Source: Rhabdophis nuchalis (Eukaryota; Chordata; Lepidosauria; Squamata; Natricidae). From it: DNA of 64,000 nt. Position numbers and translations under genes: made by a program. This document shows, piece after piece, positions 44,686 to 56,890 of the stretch. Positions within the stretch are counted from its first letter, which is position 1; each line of letters starts with the position of its first letter. The notes under the pieces were generated by a model, which made no database searches, was not told the origin of the DNA, and saw only the letters and a list, made by a program, of their open reading frames with translations. The stretch is taken from the NCBI GenBank assembly GCA_039707465.1, contig CM077651.1, positions 23,288,019 to 23,352,018 of the forward strand, written 5' to 3'.

Positions 44686-44689
44686 TACT

Positions 44690-46127
44690 ATAAACTGGGC
44701 TGATGAATACCACAATATGAGAAGTACGGAAGTTCTACATTCTTTCACACATACAATATTCATAGCATTTGAGACTACTGAATATAGACTGCTAACAGAG
44801 ACTTGGAATCAAAGTCTGTACATTTTACATGGACAGAGATTTCATTGGACTTTAATTAGGTAAAATCCATACGATAACATTATTATTTGCATAATAATAC
44901 TTTTTTCTTCCTCTAATATCTATTCCTACCTTTCACTGCTCAATGTATATTAATAGTATAAACATCTTTGCACAGAATTAATTGGCTCACACATAGCCAT
45001 AATGTGCATCGTTTGACTTTGACTCAGCATGTAGCATGAATTCAGCTAATTGTAATTTATTCATTGTACCTGGAATAATAAATAAATGATGAATGTGATT
45101 TGTATATCTAGCCAATAATTGGTCATGCTAGCTTCATCCTGCACTATTTATTTCAGTGATTAATTTATTCTGTATCCAATCCAAAGTGGATGGAGACCTA
45201 TAGTCCTTCAAATATGGCTGAATTACAGTTCTTGGCATCAGTCATAATTGTCTATATTAGCTGAGCTGATAAAAGCACAGCCCATTTCTCTTATTTACCT
45301 ACATTAATAGTACAAACTCCAAAATTAAGTGATCAACTGGATTTTTATGATTTATTATATTGAAAATGTAGAAACTCATGCATTAACAGAAGCAAACTTT
45401 TAAACTAATGTCAAACTTTCCAAAAGAATCTCAGAGGTCAGTTAGCTGACTTGTTTATTGCTAAGACATAGCTTGCATCTATTTTGAGGTCAGTGGAAGG
45501 AGCAACAAGCTGCCAAACTGTACACCACCAATTGCTAAGCAATACATCATCTGAGTACTAGAGAATATTTCTGAACTATACAGTATCAAGTATTTTTTCA
45601 CTCTTCATGGCAGGAGTAGGATTACTTTACACATGGTTGAATATATAAACATGTGTGTTCACATCCATATTTATGAACAGTAGCAATAGGCAAAGACTGA
45701 AATATCGTGGAAAGAACCAACATCAAAGTACCAATTTTGAAAAAATGAAGGTTTTTTCCTAGCATTATGTTACCTTAGAATGCCTTCCATGTGTGTGTTA
45801 TATTATAATTTCTAGTCAAGACAGCTGTTCATTATACTGGCTAAAAATTCTGGGAGTTCATCATATCCAAAGAAAATTACTGGAAAAGAAGTCCTAAGAT
45901 GTTGGAATCAGATTCATAGGACAAGACATCTACAGCAACAGGGAGTTTCATTAAAAAGATGAAACATGCATTATGATTTCATGGCACAAGTTCTGTGGCT
46001 TAGGTACTTGCAATACAAGTACAATATAGGGACATTTGAGTTATATTGTTGCATTACATGTTTCATCATTTGCCTGTTTTTCCACACTCAGTAGATGTCC
46101 CAGGATCATTTGAATTCCACAAATATT
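44690..46127. other. UGGT2 intron 1, unassigned
   Basis: 1.4 kb of AT-rich DNA without recognisable repeat ends or frames. Confidence 0.5.
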
Positions 46128-46178
46128 GACACACACATGCACACACACGCACGCGCACACGCACACACACACACACAC
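46128..46178 (+). repeat. (CA)n microsatellite with CG variants
   Basis: CACACGCACGCGCACACG-type start and a pure CA end. Confidence 0.95.
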
Positions 46179-46424
46179 ATTATAGGACCTGTAAAAACAA
46201 CACCTACTGATCACTTTACCGCCTCTTCCTTTTGGAAATAGCAAGATGGAGATTAAAATAAGCATACTGAATGAAGGTTGAAGTCGAAGATAGAAAAACT
46301 TGGAAATTAATACCTTACGATATTTAATTAGCAATTTGCAACTTAAAACCTCTTATTTTGAAAATCTTCCTAGAATTTCGGTCTTTGGGATATATCTTGG
46401 AATAGGTTCCCCAAAAAGGCATAA

Positions 46425-46770
46425 AGGTAAAGGTTCCCCTCGCACATATGTGTTAGTCACTCCTGACTCTAGAGGGCAGTGCTCATCTCTGTTTCAAAGC
46501 CAAAGAGCCAGCGCTATCCAAAGACGTCTCCGTGGTCATGTAGACTGCATGACTAAATGCCGAAGGCGCATGGAACGCTGTTACCTTCCCACCAAAGGTG
46601 GTTCCTATTTTTCTACTTGTATTTTTACATGCTTTCGAACTGCTAGGTTGGCAAAAGCTGGGACAAGTAACGGGAGCTCACTGCATTATGCAGTGCTATA
46701 GATTCATACTGCCAAACTGCCGATCTTTCTGCTTGACAAACTACCATCTTAGCCACCACGCCACCGCGTT
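46425..46770 (-). mobile_element. tRNA-derived SINE, same family
   Basis: Same tail (AAGGTAAAGGTTCCCCTCGC), body (GGAACGCTGTTACCTTCCCACC region) and reversed head as the copy at 15133. Located in UGGT2 intron 1. Confidence 0.8.
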
Positions 46771-47382
46771 CCTTCTTAAAAACAGGCATACAATACAACA
46801 AATAAAGACAATACAACAGACGTAACTGCTGACAAACAATGCATTGTATTTATTTGTTTTTTTATTCCATCTTTTCCTCCAAGTAGCAACCCTGAAATGG
46901 GTTGGATTGAAAGTATTCAGCTTCAAGCATCCAGTGAACGTCCGTCATCAAATCTAATCCCAAGTCAGATCTTAACGCACTCTCTCCTTGTTTGCTCAAT
47001 TTTGCATTTTGTTAGGATAGTTGCAGACGTTATTCTATCCATGTTGTGTAATCATTAACGCTAGATTTGGGCAAGGGAGCTGCATTCAAGTTTCTACTGT
47101 AATTATGGGATCATTGTATATTTTCTGTCAGTCTCCCTCAGCCTGACCTACCTTATAAGATTGCTGCTGAGAAGAGACCCGTGGAGGGAAACAGATTGGT
47201 CACCACACATGTTTGATTTCTTTGTCTACATGATGTGAATAATGTTCTGTATCTCCCTTGTGTTATGATGCAACGGATGAAAACTACCCAGTTTGCATGA
47301 TGTCATTCTATCTTATGTGTGGTTGCTAATGGGAAGACCCATGTAAGTGTTCTTGAGCTCTCCACGCAAAAATGGGATACCG

Positions 47383-48340
47383 GTAGTCTTTGACTTACAA
47401 CCATAATTAAGCCCCAAATTTCTGTTACTAAGCAAGAGAGTCCTTAAATGAGTTTCGTTCATCCCATTTTACACTCTTTCTTGCCACCGTTAAGCAAATC
47501 GCCACAATTGTTAAATTAGTAAATTCTTAAGTGAGTCAGGCTTCCCTATTGACTTTGCTTGTCAGAAAGTTGCAAAGGTGATCAGATGACCCCGGGATAC
47601 TGCAACCAACATAAATACATGCGAGTTGCCAAGCGGCCAAATTCTGATCACATGATCACAGAGATACTGCAACGGACATATGAACATATGACTACTTTAA
47701 TGAAAAGAAGATCTAGGGGTGACATGATAGCAGTGTCCCAATATTTCAGGGGCTGCCACAAAGAAGAGGCAGTCAAGCTATTCTCCAAAGCACCTGAGGA
47801 TAGAACAAGAAGCAATGGGTGGAAACTAATCAAGGAAAGAAGCAACCTAGAAGGGAGAGAAATCTCCTGACAGTTAGAGCAATTAATCAGTGGAACGACT
47901 TGCCTCCAGTAGTTGTTAATGCTCCCACACTGGAAGTTTTTAAGAAGATGTTGGATATCCATTTGTCTGAAATGGTATAGGGTTTCCTGCCTCGGCAGGG
48001 GGTTGGACTAGAAGACATCCAAGGTCCCTTCCAACTCTGCTATTCTATTCTATTCTATTCCTTTAGTCTCAGTTACTTGTCAGTTTTTAGAATCTGTTTT
48101 ATAGAGAGTGAAAATCTTTTGAGCATGGGCAAAATTACATCTAGGTCACAGTAAACCGATTCACATGAACCATTAAACTATGATATGTTTTACAGGAAAT
48201 AATAAGTATAAGAAGACCTTCAAGGTCCCTTCCAACTCTGTTATTCTATTCTATTCTGTTCTATTCTATTCTATTCTAAAACTGTCACTTTTTCAGTGTC
48301 ACTGTAACTGTAAATGGTTATAAGTCGAGGAGTCCCTGTA
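47383..48340 (+). mobile_element. TIR element of the same family, split by CR1
   Basis: Left part GGTAGTCTTTGACTTACAAC to GATACTGCAACGGACATATG (47690); right part ACTTTTTCAGTGTCACTGTA to TTATAAGTCGAGGAGTCCC. The CR1 at 47690-48290 lies between. Confidence 0.7.
47690..48290 (+). mobile_element. CR1 3' end with doubled tail
   Basis: TGACATGATAGCAGTGTCCC to CCTTCCAACTCTGCTATTCT, an (ATTCT)n tail at 48040-48060, then a second CR1 end at 48210-48280 with another (ATTCT)n. Inserted into a TIR element whose two halves are at 47383-47689 and 48286-48340. Confidence 0.85.
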
Positions 48341-48657
48341 ATTGCAACAATAAATATCCTGCAGCTCATTTTTTGAGGTCTTCTTCATTCATACCCAAGG
48401 CACTCAGTACCAACACATCTGGAAGGCGCTCGCCTAGTGAAGGTTGTGCCAATTTCCACACACCCCTCGAACTTGCTGGACTGACTCTTTTTCGCGTCTG
48501 GTTTGTTTTTTCTACCAGTTTGGGGAAGAGGCTAGGAGGCGCTTAGGACGCCCGGGAGCCACCTAAGCCTGATGCCCACCGCGGAGGAAGCCTTTCTCGG
48601 GAAGAGCCGTCAGCGTTTCCGGCGCTGACCCCTCTCCAACGCACTCAATGCACCTAC

Positions 48658-48803
48658 CTGGCCTCCAGAAGCAGCGGGGTCGCCGGCCACTTGGCTGCCA
48701 GCCGAGCTGTCACCGCCTTGCGCGGGGCGCTTTCGGCGCCTGACCGCCCTACACTCAGGAAGAGCATCCCGGTAACAAAAAGCGGCATCGGTCCGGCCAC
48801 CAT
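48658..48803 (-). CDS. UGGT2: UGGT2 exon 1: signal peptide and N-terminus
   Basis: Codes residues 1-48 plus two bases of codon 49 (phase 2 at the donor CAG|GTAGGT). The start is chosen because it has A at -3 and G at +4, is followed by a hydrophobic signal sequence (about residues 6-18, PLFVTGMLFLSV) and then by the conserved UGGT N-terminus KAVTARLAAKWPATPLLLEA. Cleavage is likely near residues 21-25. An internal ATG at codon 6 is also in frame but would leave a shorter signal. The first exon lies in CpG-rich DNA; the 5' UTR extends to the right. Confidence 0.93.
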
Positions 48804-48986
48804 CCTGGCGAGTTTTGGCTTTCCACAAAAAAAAAAGGTGGGGGGAGGAATCGTCCGAAGTGGCTGCCACGCAAAGCTTCAGCCCACTCGGTCTCTCTTT
48901 TGCAAGCCAATCCCTTTCGCTCCTTCCCGGCTTTCCCGCCTCCTTCAGCCCAGCCTTCGGGTCTCGCGCTTCCCATTGGAACTTTC

Positions 48987-48997
48987 CTTGGACCAAT
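48987..48997 (-). promoter_or_regulatory. possible ERSE-II-like site
   Basis: On the minus strand the sequence ATTGGTCCAAG differs by one base from the ER-stress element II consensus ATTGG-N-CCACG. It lies about 185 bp upstream of the UGGT2 start codon. One mismatch falls in the ATF6/XBP1 half, so function is uncertain. Confidence 0.25.
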
Positions 48998-49337
48998 CGG
49001 CGACGAACGCAACAGCGGCCCGGGGAGTTCGCCAAAGACGGGAGATAGCGCGCGGAGGGGAGGGACTTGAGGAGCGGAGGCGGAGGGGGGGGGCGAGGGG
49101 GGGATGGAGGACAGTCCTACGCGGGACTTAACGCTTCGGACTGGGCGCGCGCGCTTTAGGGCAGGGAGATTTGCTCGCGATGTGGAAATCGCTTGCAGAG
49201 ACCGAATGACTTGCCGCTTCCTTTTCTTCCCTTCCCTCCTTTGCAAGCATCCTTTTTTCCCCCTCAGGCTCTCAGTAAATTGTCCCGAAGTTGCTTTTTT
49301 TTTTTCCAGGAGGGAACTGGACTTTTCTTGTATTTTT

Positions 49338-49395
49338 TTTCCTTTGAAGAAGTTTCGCTTCTCATCTAAGAAGCTTCCTCAGTTCTGACAGGATA
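49338..49395. repeat. half of the 18497 fold-back repeat
   Basis: TTTGAAGAAGTTTCGCTTCT and CATCTAAGAAGCTTCCTCAG match one arm of the element at 18497-18670. In the UGGT2 upstream region. Confidence 0.6.
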
Positions 49396-49457
49396 GTGCT
49401 GAATGGAAGGATTTATATTCCTTGCACAGACAGATGGTCATTTGCATCCTTTTAGAG

Positions 49458-49681
49458 CAGTGGTAGTCAACCTGATTCCTACCGCCCACTATTGGGTGTT
49501 CCGGCTTTCATGGTGGGCCGCAGGGTTTTGTCCGATACTGAAGCACTTTCCTTTTTTAATTTAATTCACTTCCCTACTTTATAAATCGCCATTACTGTGG
49601 AACCAGTGGGCGGTTAGAAAATTTTACTACTAACAGAGATACAAAAGTGGGCGGTAGGTATAAAAAGGTTGACTACCCCTG
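49458..49681. mobile_element. hAT MITE with perfect 8-bp TSD
   Basis: Ends CAGTGGTAGTCAACCTG and AGGTTGACTACCCCTG, TSD TTTTAGAG. Lies about 650 bp upstream of the UGGT2 start codon. Confidence 0.9.
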
Positions 49682-49810
49682 TTTTAGAGGGTCATTGAAG
49701 CACTTCTGTGTCCTCAGGGTCACCTGAGTGGGGCTCCTGATTCATATAGTCTGCAATTTTTTTTCTCTGGTAATCCATCCCTACTACCACACCATTCAAA
49801 GGATGTTCCT

Positions 49811-49965
49811 CAGAGGTGGGGTGCTCCCGGTTCAGCCTGGATCGAATGAACCAGTACTAGCAGTGGCGGGAGGCTCTGTCCACCTGCCCAGACACTTCTG
49901 CGCATGCGCAAAAGCACCACGTGTACAAGCAAACTGGTAGTAAAACAAATGGAAGCCCACCACTG
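49811..49965. mobile_element. hAT MITE, diverged
   Basis: Ends CAGAGGTGGGGTGC and AAGCCCACCACTG, flanks ATGTTCCT / GTGTTCAT (6 of 8). Confidence 0.65.
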
Positions 49966-50849
49966 GTGTTCATCCCAAATTGTATAGCTAAAAGTAAATT
50001 GCTAGCCTGCTATTTCATTACATCATGGCCTGACTGAACCCCAAGGATTCATCAGGCAGGAATAACGCATACCTCAGAGGACTTTTAAGAGCCACTTAGT
50101 TGTATGATCCAGAGTGACAGCCCCAGCTTTGGTCCCTATATTATGGGATGCCCGTGGTTTTCTCCGCTCCTAGTTAACATGAAACTGCCAGGAGAGGTCA
50201 TCTTTACTCACTGTCCCTGGTGAAGATAGCAATACTGCTGATGCCCTGTTTCTAAAAATACAAAGTGTCAATAATAAAAATTAAATCCACGGAAGATTAT
50301 AGACAATATCTTTTAAATTATTTCTGTACTGCTGTTTTTTGCAGTCACCTACAACAAGAATAGTTTCCCCACTAGTGATTTAAATGCTTTCCCCAAAAAC
50401 GATCTAATCATTATTGGGCCAAAGGAATAGTCATGAGGAAAGTCTTTTATATCACTTCACCAATTCTTGAATGACACTAAGAAAACTAGTTACTAAATTG
50501 GGAGACAGACAAAATAAAATAAAATATAAATACAGTATGCCTTTTAAATGACCAAGCCACACACACACCATTTTTATATTCGAACTTTCATTTAAAAGTT
50601 CACATTAAATGAACTTCTTGATGAAACATTCAATTTCTGATGAGAAAATGGACAACGTGCAGTGAAAAATCCAGTAGCTGATGAAAGGTCCTACAAGAAT
50701 AGACATTGTGCTAAAGCCAAAGAGGCTAGATTTTCAGCCGAAATTATAGAAGTTTCAGATTGCATGGCAGCTCAATGGCTATGTTCCCATGTCATGCTAA
50801 ACTAGGGAATGGGCAGAATTAGTGTATTGTGCACATACCATCATCTAAG
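49966..50849. other. intergenic, unassigned
   Basis: Upstream of UGGT2. No motif recognised. Confidence 0.5.
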
Positions 50850-51162
50850 ATAAAAGTAAAGATTTCCCTGTCCAGTTCTGGGGCCTGGTACTCTTATCCA
50901 TTTGTTAGCCAAAGGCTAAGTGTTGTCCGAAGACATTTCTGTGGTCATGTGACCAGCATAACTATTCAAAGGCGCATAGAATGCTGTCACCTTCCCACCA
51001 AAGCGGTACCTATTTATCTACTCACGCATGTTTTCAAATTGCTAGGTGGGCAGGAGATGGGGTGAATAAGGGAGCTTACCCCTTCACAAAGTGCTCGAAT
51101 CTCGAATCCATGCAGTCAGCTTTCAGGTCTTCAACCGCTGAGCCATCACAATCCCTACTTAT
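50850..51162 (-). mobile_element. tRNA-derived SINE, same family, diverged
   Basis: Matches the family through ATGCTGTCACCTTCCCACCA and AACCGCTGAGCCATCACAAT, with a degraded tail at 50850-50875. Confidence 0.75.
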
Positions 51163-51304
51163 CATCTAGCGAACAGCTGATTAGTTTTCACTAATTTGTT
51201 TCAGCTTAAACAAATTTATTTAAATTATATTGATTTCCATGCTTTGCTTTTAAACAACTGGATTGTATTACTCATGTTCAAGGTTTTGACAAACAAAGAT
51301 GAAA

Positions 51305-51420
51305 AGCATTCTGGCTCAGTGGCTAAGATGCTGAGCTTGTCAATCAGAAAGGTCAGCAGTTCAGTAGTTTGAATCCCTAGTATAGGTCTCCTGCGTGGCC
51401 TCCAAGATCCTTCCAACTGT
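51305..51420 (+). mobile_element. SINE head fragment
   Basis: TGGCTCAGTGGCTAAGATGC and AGTTTGAATCCCTAGTATAG are the tRNA-like boxes of the same SINE family, cut short about 110 bp in. Confidence 0.6.
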
Positions 51421-51539
51421 TACTATTAAAATAAATTTTAAGGGTTATTTCCACTTCATCACAAAGGAGTCAATCACCTTGATCTCATATGCCTTGGTAT
51501 CTGCCATAACATATTAAGGAACTACTGTAGCATCTATAG

Positions 51540-51664
51540 CAGGGGTGCCAAACTTGCATCGTCATGCGGCATATCATGACTTTCCCCCTCCTTCGCTAAA
51601 TCAGGTGTGGAGGTGGCCAGCATGTGACACATCCAGTCTGTGGGCTACAAGTTTGACACCCCTG
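51540..51664. mobile_element. short hAT MITE, 7/8 TSD
   Basis: Ends CAGGGGTGCCAAACTTG and CAAGTTTGACACCCCTG, TSD ATCTATAG / ATCTACAG. 125 bp. Confidence 0.85.
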
Positions 51665-51725
51665 ATCTACAGGTAAGAAGATGAAGGTTTTCCAGGATGT
51701 GCTTCTCATTACCACAGTCTCATTA

Positions 51726-51772
51726 TTATAAGTATAATCTTTATTGTCATTGTACTTAAATACAACAAAATT
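51726..51772 (+). repeat. 47-bp interspersed sequence, copy 2
   Basis: Two differences from the copy at 5528. Confidence 0.6.
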
Positions 51773-52963
51773 ATCAATGTTTAGAACTTTTTATAACAAT
51801 CGATGAAGAATAGAAAAAATTGAATGGGAAAAGTAGCACTATCATTACAAAAATCCTTTGATTTAAAAACGATAGGGCTTTTAAAATCAAAGGCTGGAGT
51901 CCTATATATTTTTATTGAGCATACAAACCTTTGCAACATTTCAGTTGGGCCTTCTGCTAAGGGAAAGTGATAGCAATTCATAACATATCAGATCCTTAGC
52001 TCAAACACAGAACTGCTGCAGGTTATCAAGTTACTGTATAATGATGGAGAATTACAAGATTCAGTGCATATATATTCTGAGAACTACAGGGACTCTCCAA
52101 GCAATGTCCAAGAATCAGACAAAACTGAAGAGGATTTTTAAAAAAATGATTTGTATGTTTATTTTCTAAATCCCCAATCTAATAAGTTAATATCATTTTT
52201 AATTAATATTGAATACATTACTGATAGTTTACTTTTATTCTTTTTATTATTTCTATACTAAAAAACATATTATAATAAAAATAATAACTGAATTATTGTT
52301 ATGTAGTTTGAAGGAATTATTTAGAATAAAGAAATAGAAATTAAATTAAATTGAACAGTAGCAGAATTAAAATACTTGAATTTTATGACTATTAAGAATA
52401 CCATAGTAGCTGATGTGGTGTGATGTTTTTAGCAAGCATCTGTCTCATCTCTTCTTTTCCTTCTTCTCTTTGTTGAATGAAGGAGGAAAAATTTGAGAAC
52501 ATTCTGTTCCAAAGGATATCTCCATGCCCACTATTTGAGCACTTAAATGCTCTAAAATCTCCTGAATAGGGGGAACAAGCTAGCCAATAAAAGGGATGTG
52601 AATTATTTAGTATCTGGGAGAGATTCTGCCAGAAGAAACACGATGTGCTTGACGTGGCTAAGATTTTGATAAACTTAAAAAGACTATCTCGTGTTTAAAA
52701 GGACATAGAAAAACAAAGAATTTAAAACAAAGACAATATCTAGTTGGCTTATTACATTCCTAACAAAGCAGTGGAGTGGAAAGAAGTCTTCAACCCAGCT
52801 TCACCATGGACTAGAACACCATCAGTAAATCTGTGTCAGTTTTGAGAGACACTTGGTGGCTTTATATCACCCTACACTTCTTCTGTTGTCACATTCTTTT
52901 TGAGGATATCCAACTCTAGGATTAATAGGTTTTGTCAAAGCTGTAACTGTTAGTCAAGAGAAT
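51773..52963. other. intergenic, unassigned
   Basis: AT-rich DNA, no gene or repeat boundaries seen. Confidence 0.5.
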
Positions 52964-53003
52964 TAATGAATGAATGAATGAATGAATGAATGAATGAATG
53001 AAT
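52964..53003 (+). repeat. (GAAT)n microsatellite
   Basis: Ten near-perfect units. Confidence 0.95.
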
Positions 53004-53813
53004 GCTAATTGATAGGAAATACAGTATTATCGAGAGAGAAATTGTCATTTTGAACCGAAAGTTTTGAAGCCTCTATTTAGAAAAACCAATAAGCACCCTG
53101 GATAAGACAACATCCAGAGGTTTACTTTATATGTAGTAGTGTGCAAATTCTCAATTGATATTCTATATAAAACTCCAGCTTTTCAAATTTAGCCCTGGCT
53201 GCAATAGAAGTATTCTGAACTGAGATAAGCCTTCAAAGTAGACTTTAGCAATCTAACTATTGAAAACTCATTTTAAGTTAATATGCCAATTCCACCAGAG
53301 TAATGTGCCATCTAAAAATATATATTTTACCATGACAGCATTCAGTTTATAAAAGGCATCAATTGATTTACCAAGAACACCTGTAATGCTATATAGGATT
53401 ATTAATGCACCTATCTCTCTGTACCTATCAATCTACAAAAAGGAAGAAATATATCCAGGAAATTATAAGACAATCAACTTGGCATCAATACTAGCAAAAA
53501 TTCTGGAAAAGATAATCAAGTGGAGGATTTGTGACCACTTGAAATGAACAAAGTGATTACTAGAAGCCAGAATGAAAACAGAACATGCCACACACATTTT
53601 ATACCCTTCTTTGATAAAGGGGCAGAATTAGTGGACCACCGAAATGTTGTGGACATAGTATACCTGACTTCAGTAAGGTATTTAACAAAGTAGACCATAA
53701 CCTACTTCTTGATTAGATAGAACAATGTGGAATAGTACCAGCACCAGATGGATTTGCAAGTGGCTGACCAATCTCACCCAGCATGTAGTCCTTAACGGAA
53801 CTACAGCTATAGA

Positions 53814-54001
53814 CAAGGGTGGGTTCCTGTACCAGTTGGTACCAGTTCGCTGCATGAATGTTTTGCTTGCACATGCGCAGTTGACTGTAAATTGTTCTGC
53901 ACATACACAGAAACATACCAGCAACGGCTGAAGAGACCGGGGAACCGGTTTGGGGGCATGGCCAGCCTGAGTCACCCCGAATCAGGAGCAACCTACCTCT
54001 G
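53814..54001. mobile_element. hAT MITE in CR1
   Basis: CAAGGGTGGGTTCC and GCAACCTACCTCTG ends of the same family as 54721-54967. The flanks no longer match. Confidence 0.65.
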
Positions 54002-54720
54002 GCATACAGTGGGGTACCTCAAGGTTCTGTCTTGGGTCCACTTCTATTTAACACCTTCATAAATGATCTATATGAGGGGATAGAAGGGGAAATCAGATTT
54101 ATCAATGACATCAAGCTGCAGGGGAATGGGGAATTCCTAAGCCTTTGGAAGGTAGACTCAAGATTCAGAAGGATCTTGACAGACTTAAGCATCAGGTCAT
54201 ACCCAACAAGATGTAGTTCGGTGATAAGAAAAATATGGCCTGCACTTAGGCAGGAAAAACCAAATGCATAGATACCAATTAGGTAGCACCTGGTTCAACA
54301 ATAATAAATGTGAAAAAATATAGTAGACCATCACGATATTAGGCAGCAATGTGCTGTAGCTACCAAAAAAGCCCTTGGGCTGCATCAACAGAAAGATGGC
54401 ATCAAGCTCACAAAAAGTGATACTACCGCTTTATATTGCATTAGTGAAGGCACACTTGGAATATTGCACACATATCTGGTCACCATAATACAAAAAAGAT
54501 GCTGACGCCCTAGAAAGTGTGCAGAAATGAGAACAAAGATGATGAAGTGGCTGGGGGCTAAATTATATGATGGATAGTTGAGGGAGTTAGCTATGCCTAG
54601 TTTATTGAAGAGAAGGATTAGAAGGGACATGATTATTCACTTTCAGTACCTGAGGGGCTGTCACAGATAAGAAGGGAGCACAAGCATCAGAGAGCAGAAC
54701 AAGAAGTATAGGGTAGAAGC

Positions 54721-54967
54721 CAGGGGTGGGTGGCTGCCAGTTTTATTACCGGTTCGCAACCCCCGCCCATGCACTATTCAATGTAAATTGTTCTTTGCAC
54801 ATGCGTAGAACAATTTACAGTGAATTGCGCATGCAGAGTCACTAAAACCCAAAATGGCGGCGCGCCAGCAGCTGCGAGGGAACCAGTTTGGGGGCATGGC
54901 AGGCCTGGGTCGCTGCCGGTTCTGCAACTCAGGCCCAAATTCCAGTACCAGGAGCAACCCACTGCTG
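54721..54967. mobile_element. hAT MITE in CR1, perfect 8-bp TSD
   Basis: Ends CAGGGGTGGGTGGC and GAGCAACCCACTGCTG, TSD GTAGAAGC on both sides; interrupts the CR1 fossil. Confidence 0.9.
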
Positions 54968-55669
54968 GTAGAAGCTTATACAGATTCAACCTAGAATTCA
55001 GGATAAATTTTCTGAGAATGAGAACAATTAACCAATGGAGTAGCTTACCCCCCCCTCCCCCCAGAATGGTGAGTGCTCCATCACTGGAAGTTTTCAAAAA
55101 TAGACTGGACAAACCTTTTCACCAGGATGAGGTCCCTTCCAGACATATGATTCTATGTTCTATATAATACCATATACAGTACTTTCAGAGATTTATAAAA
55201 TGTGATCAAATTAAGAATAATGGGTTTAAGATTTTATTATAAGGAAGGTGGCCTTGCCTTTAAACTGTTAACTATATCAAGCTTTACACACACACCCCTG
55301 GAAATTCCCTCTTCCCAAATTCTGAGATATAGTCATACCTATTTTTGCATTTGACGTGGCAACTGGAGAGAGATATGGATTTGCAGAAATCTGGTTACTA
55401 AGAAACCTTCTCCATTCCACCACAGTCAGTGTCCAGAATAATTCTATCCAATGTTACAAAGGAATCCATCAATGAATTAATCAATTGCTTATTACGGAGA
55501 CGAGGTTAACCCAGGGCATTTTGCAGTTCAAAGTATAAGCAGCAAATGTTAGGTTGTAAAAATTGTGAATGACAATAATAATTTTTGCATCCTTTCCTTG
55601 AGCTCAGGATCAGCTGCTTTCTTCTGCCTCATTATAGGATTTGTTTTTCTCTCCACTGATGGCCTACTG

Positions 55670-56007
55670 CAGTGCTTCTCAAATAGTGGGGCGGGCCCCC
55701 CAGGGGGGGCGCGAGGCTCCGTAAAGGGGGGCGCGTTTGACCTCAGCAAAGGATTTAATTTTTTTTAAATTTCTAATGCACTTTAAATCTTTTCTGCTAC
55801 AGTTAATAAAGCTATTCTTTGTTGTAAATTGATCCACATTTCTTTCTTTTTTTATTCTCTTATACGTTAATAAGGATACAGTGTTATGCAGAGGTGTACT
55901 TATAACAATTTTATAGACAAATGATACTATTTACAGTCGCGCGGGGGGGCGCGAAATGTTTTCTTCTTCCTAGGGGGGGCATGACAGAAAATAATTGAGA
56001 AGCACTG
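55670..56007. mobile_element. hAT MITE with perfect 8-bp TSD
   Basis: Ends CAGTGCTTCTCAAATAG and AATTGAGAAGCACTG, TSD GCCTACTG on both sides. G-rich blocks near both ends. Confidence 0.92.
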
Positions 56008-56324
56008 GCCTACTGCAACCATTGTAGGACTGGCACAGCAAGAGTAAACAGCTGGACTTAATTCACCGATTTGTGTTTGTCATTCAAAGCAACAAAGGTT
56101 GGGAAGCACCATCTGCTGAAGGGGTGGCTCTGAATACCTCTAAATTGAATTTTATTTCCCCCTTGATATGGGGAAACTGATTACTGTTGTTTCAAGGAAA
56201 ATATCTTTTTGTCGTCTTAAAAAACAATTAAAATAGGAGCAGGCAGAGAAGGAGCGAAATAAGCATTATGCATTGTGATGATATTGATATTTATTATTCA
56301 GTATATATCTCTGCAGGGATGTGG

Positions 56325-56655
56325 TGGTTAATATGCTGAGCTTGTTGATCGAAAAGGTCGGCAGTTCAGTGGTTCAAATCTCTAGTGGTACATAACAGAG
56401 TGAGCTCCCGTTACTTGTTGCAGCTTCTGCCAACCTAGCAGTTCGAAACCATCTAAAAATGCAGGTAGAAAATAGGGACTGCCTTTGGTGGGAAGGTAAC
56501 AGTGTTCCATGTGCCTTTTGCATTTAGTCATGCCCGCCACATGACCATGGATATGTCAGACAGCGCTGGTTCTTCAGCTTTGAAACAGATAATTATCGCC
56601 CTAGAGTTGGGAATGACTAACACATATGTGTGAGGGAAACCTTTACCTTCACCTA
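56325..56655 (+). mobile_element. tRNA-derived SINE, full length
   Basis: Plus-oriented copy of the same family: head GATGTGGTGGTTAATATGCT, B box GGTTCAAATCT, body CTTCTGCCAACCTAGCAGTT, tail AGGGAAACCTTTACCTTCAC. Confidence 0.8.
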
Positions 56656-56890
56656 TATATCTCTGCAAAATGGTGGATGATTGATTTGATTTGCTTTTCA
56701 TTTCTAATTAATAAAATTGTGAAATGCACACCTGCACACTAAAAAGATAAGAAGCAACAGTCAAAAGTTTTGCATTTTTTCAAAAGATGCATCCTTGGTC
56801 TTCATTTGCAAGCATATGCATATACTTTATGTGTTTATATGTATGTTTCTTCGATGGAGTAATTAGCAATTTGCTAGTTATCTTCCATTT

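Larger units (their letters stand above)
48400..49230 (-). promoter_or_regulatory. UGGT2: UGGT2 promoter / CpG-rich region
   Basis: GC- and CpG-rich DNA surrounds exon 1 in an otherwise AT-rich window. Two CCAAT-type motifs in opposite orientation lie at about 48974-48978 and 48993-48997, with GC-box-like runs at 49059-49100. No TATA box is evident. This is a typical housekeeping promoter for an ER quality-control gene. CpG-rich ends on both strands would also allow a divergent transcript. Confidence 0.75.
53412..55175 (+). mobile_element. CR1 ORF2 fossil broken by two hAT insertions
   Basis: Degenerate reverse transcriptase from NYKTINLASILAKILEKIIK (53468) through GVPQGSVLGPLLFNTFINDL (54011) to the 3' UTR (GACTGGAC...GAGGTCCCTTCCAG, 55104-55140). 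Many stops. hAT elements sit at 53814-54001 and 54721-54967. Confidence 0.85.

Noticed and set aside
48965..49005. Full ERSE (CCAAT-N9-CCACG)
   Set aside because: Both CCAAT boxes were checked; neither is followed by CCACG at nine bases.
48610..49246. Several frames of 90-160 codons around UGGT2 exon 1
   Set aside because: Only the frame from 48803 continues into exon 2 in phase; the others are CpG-island chance frames.
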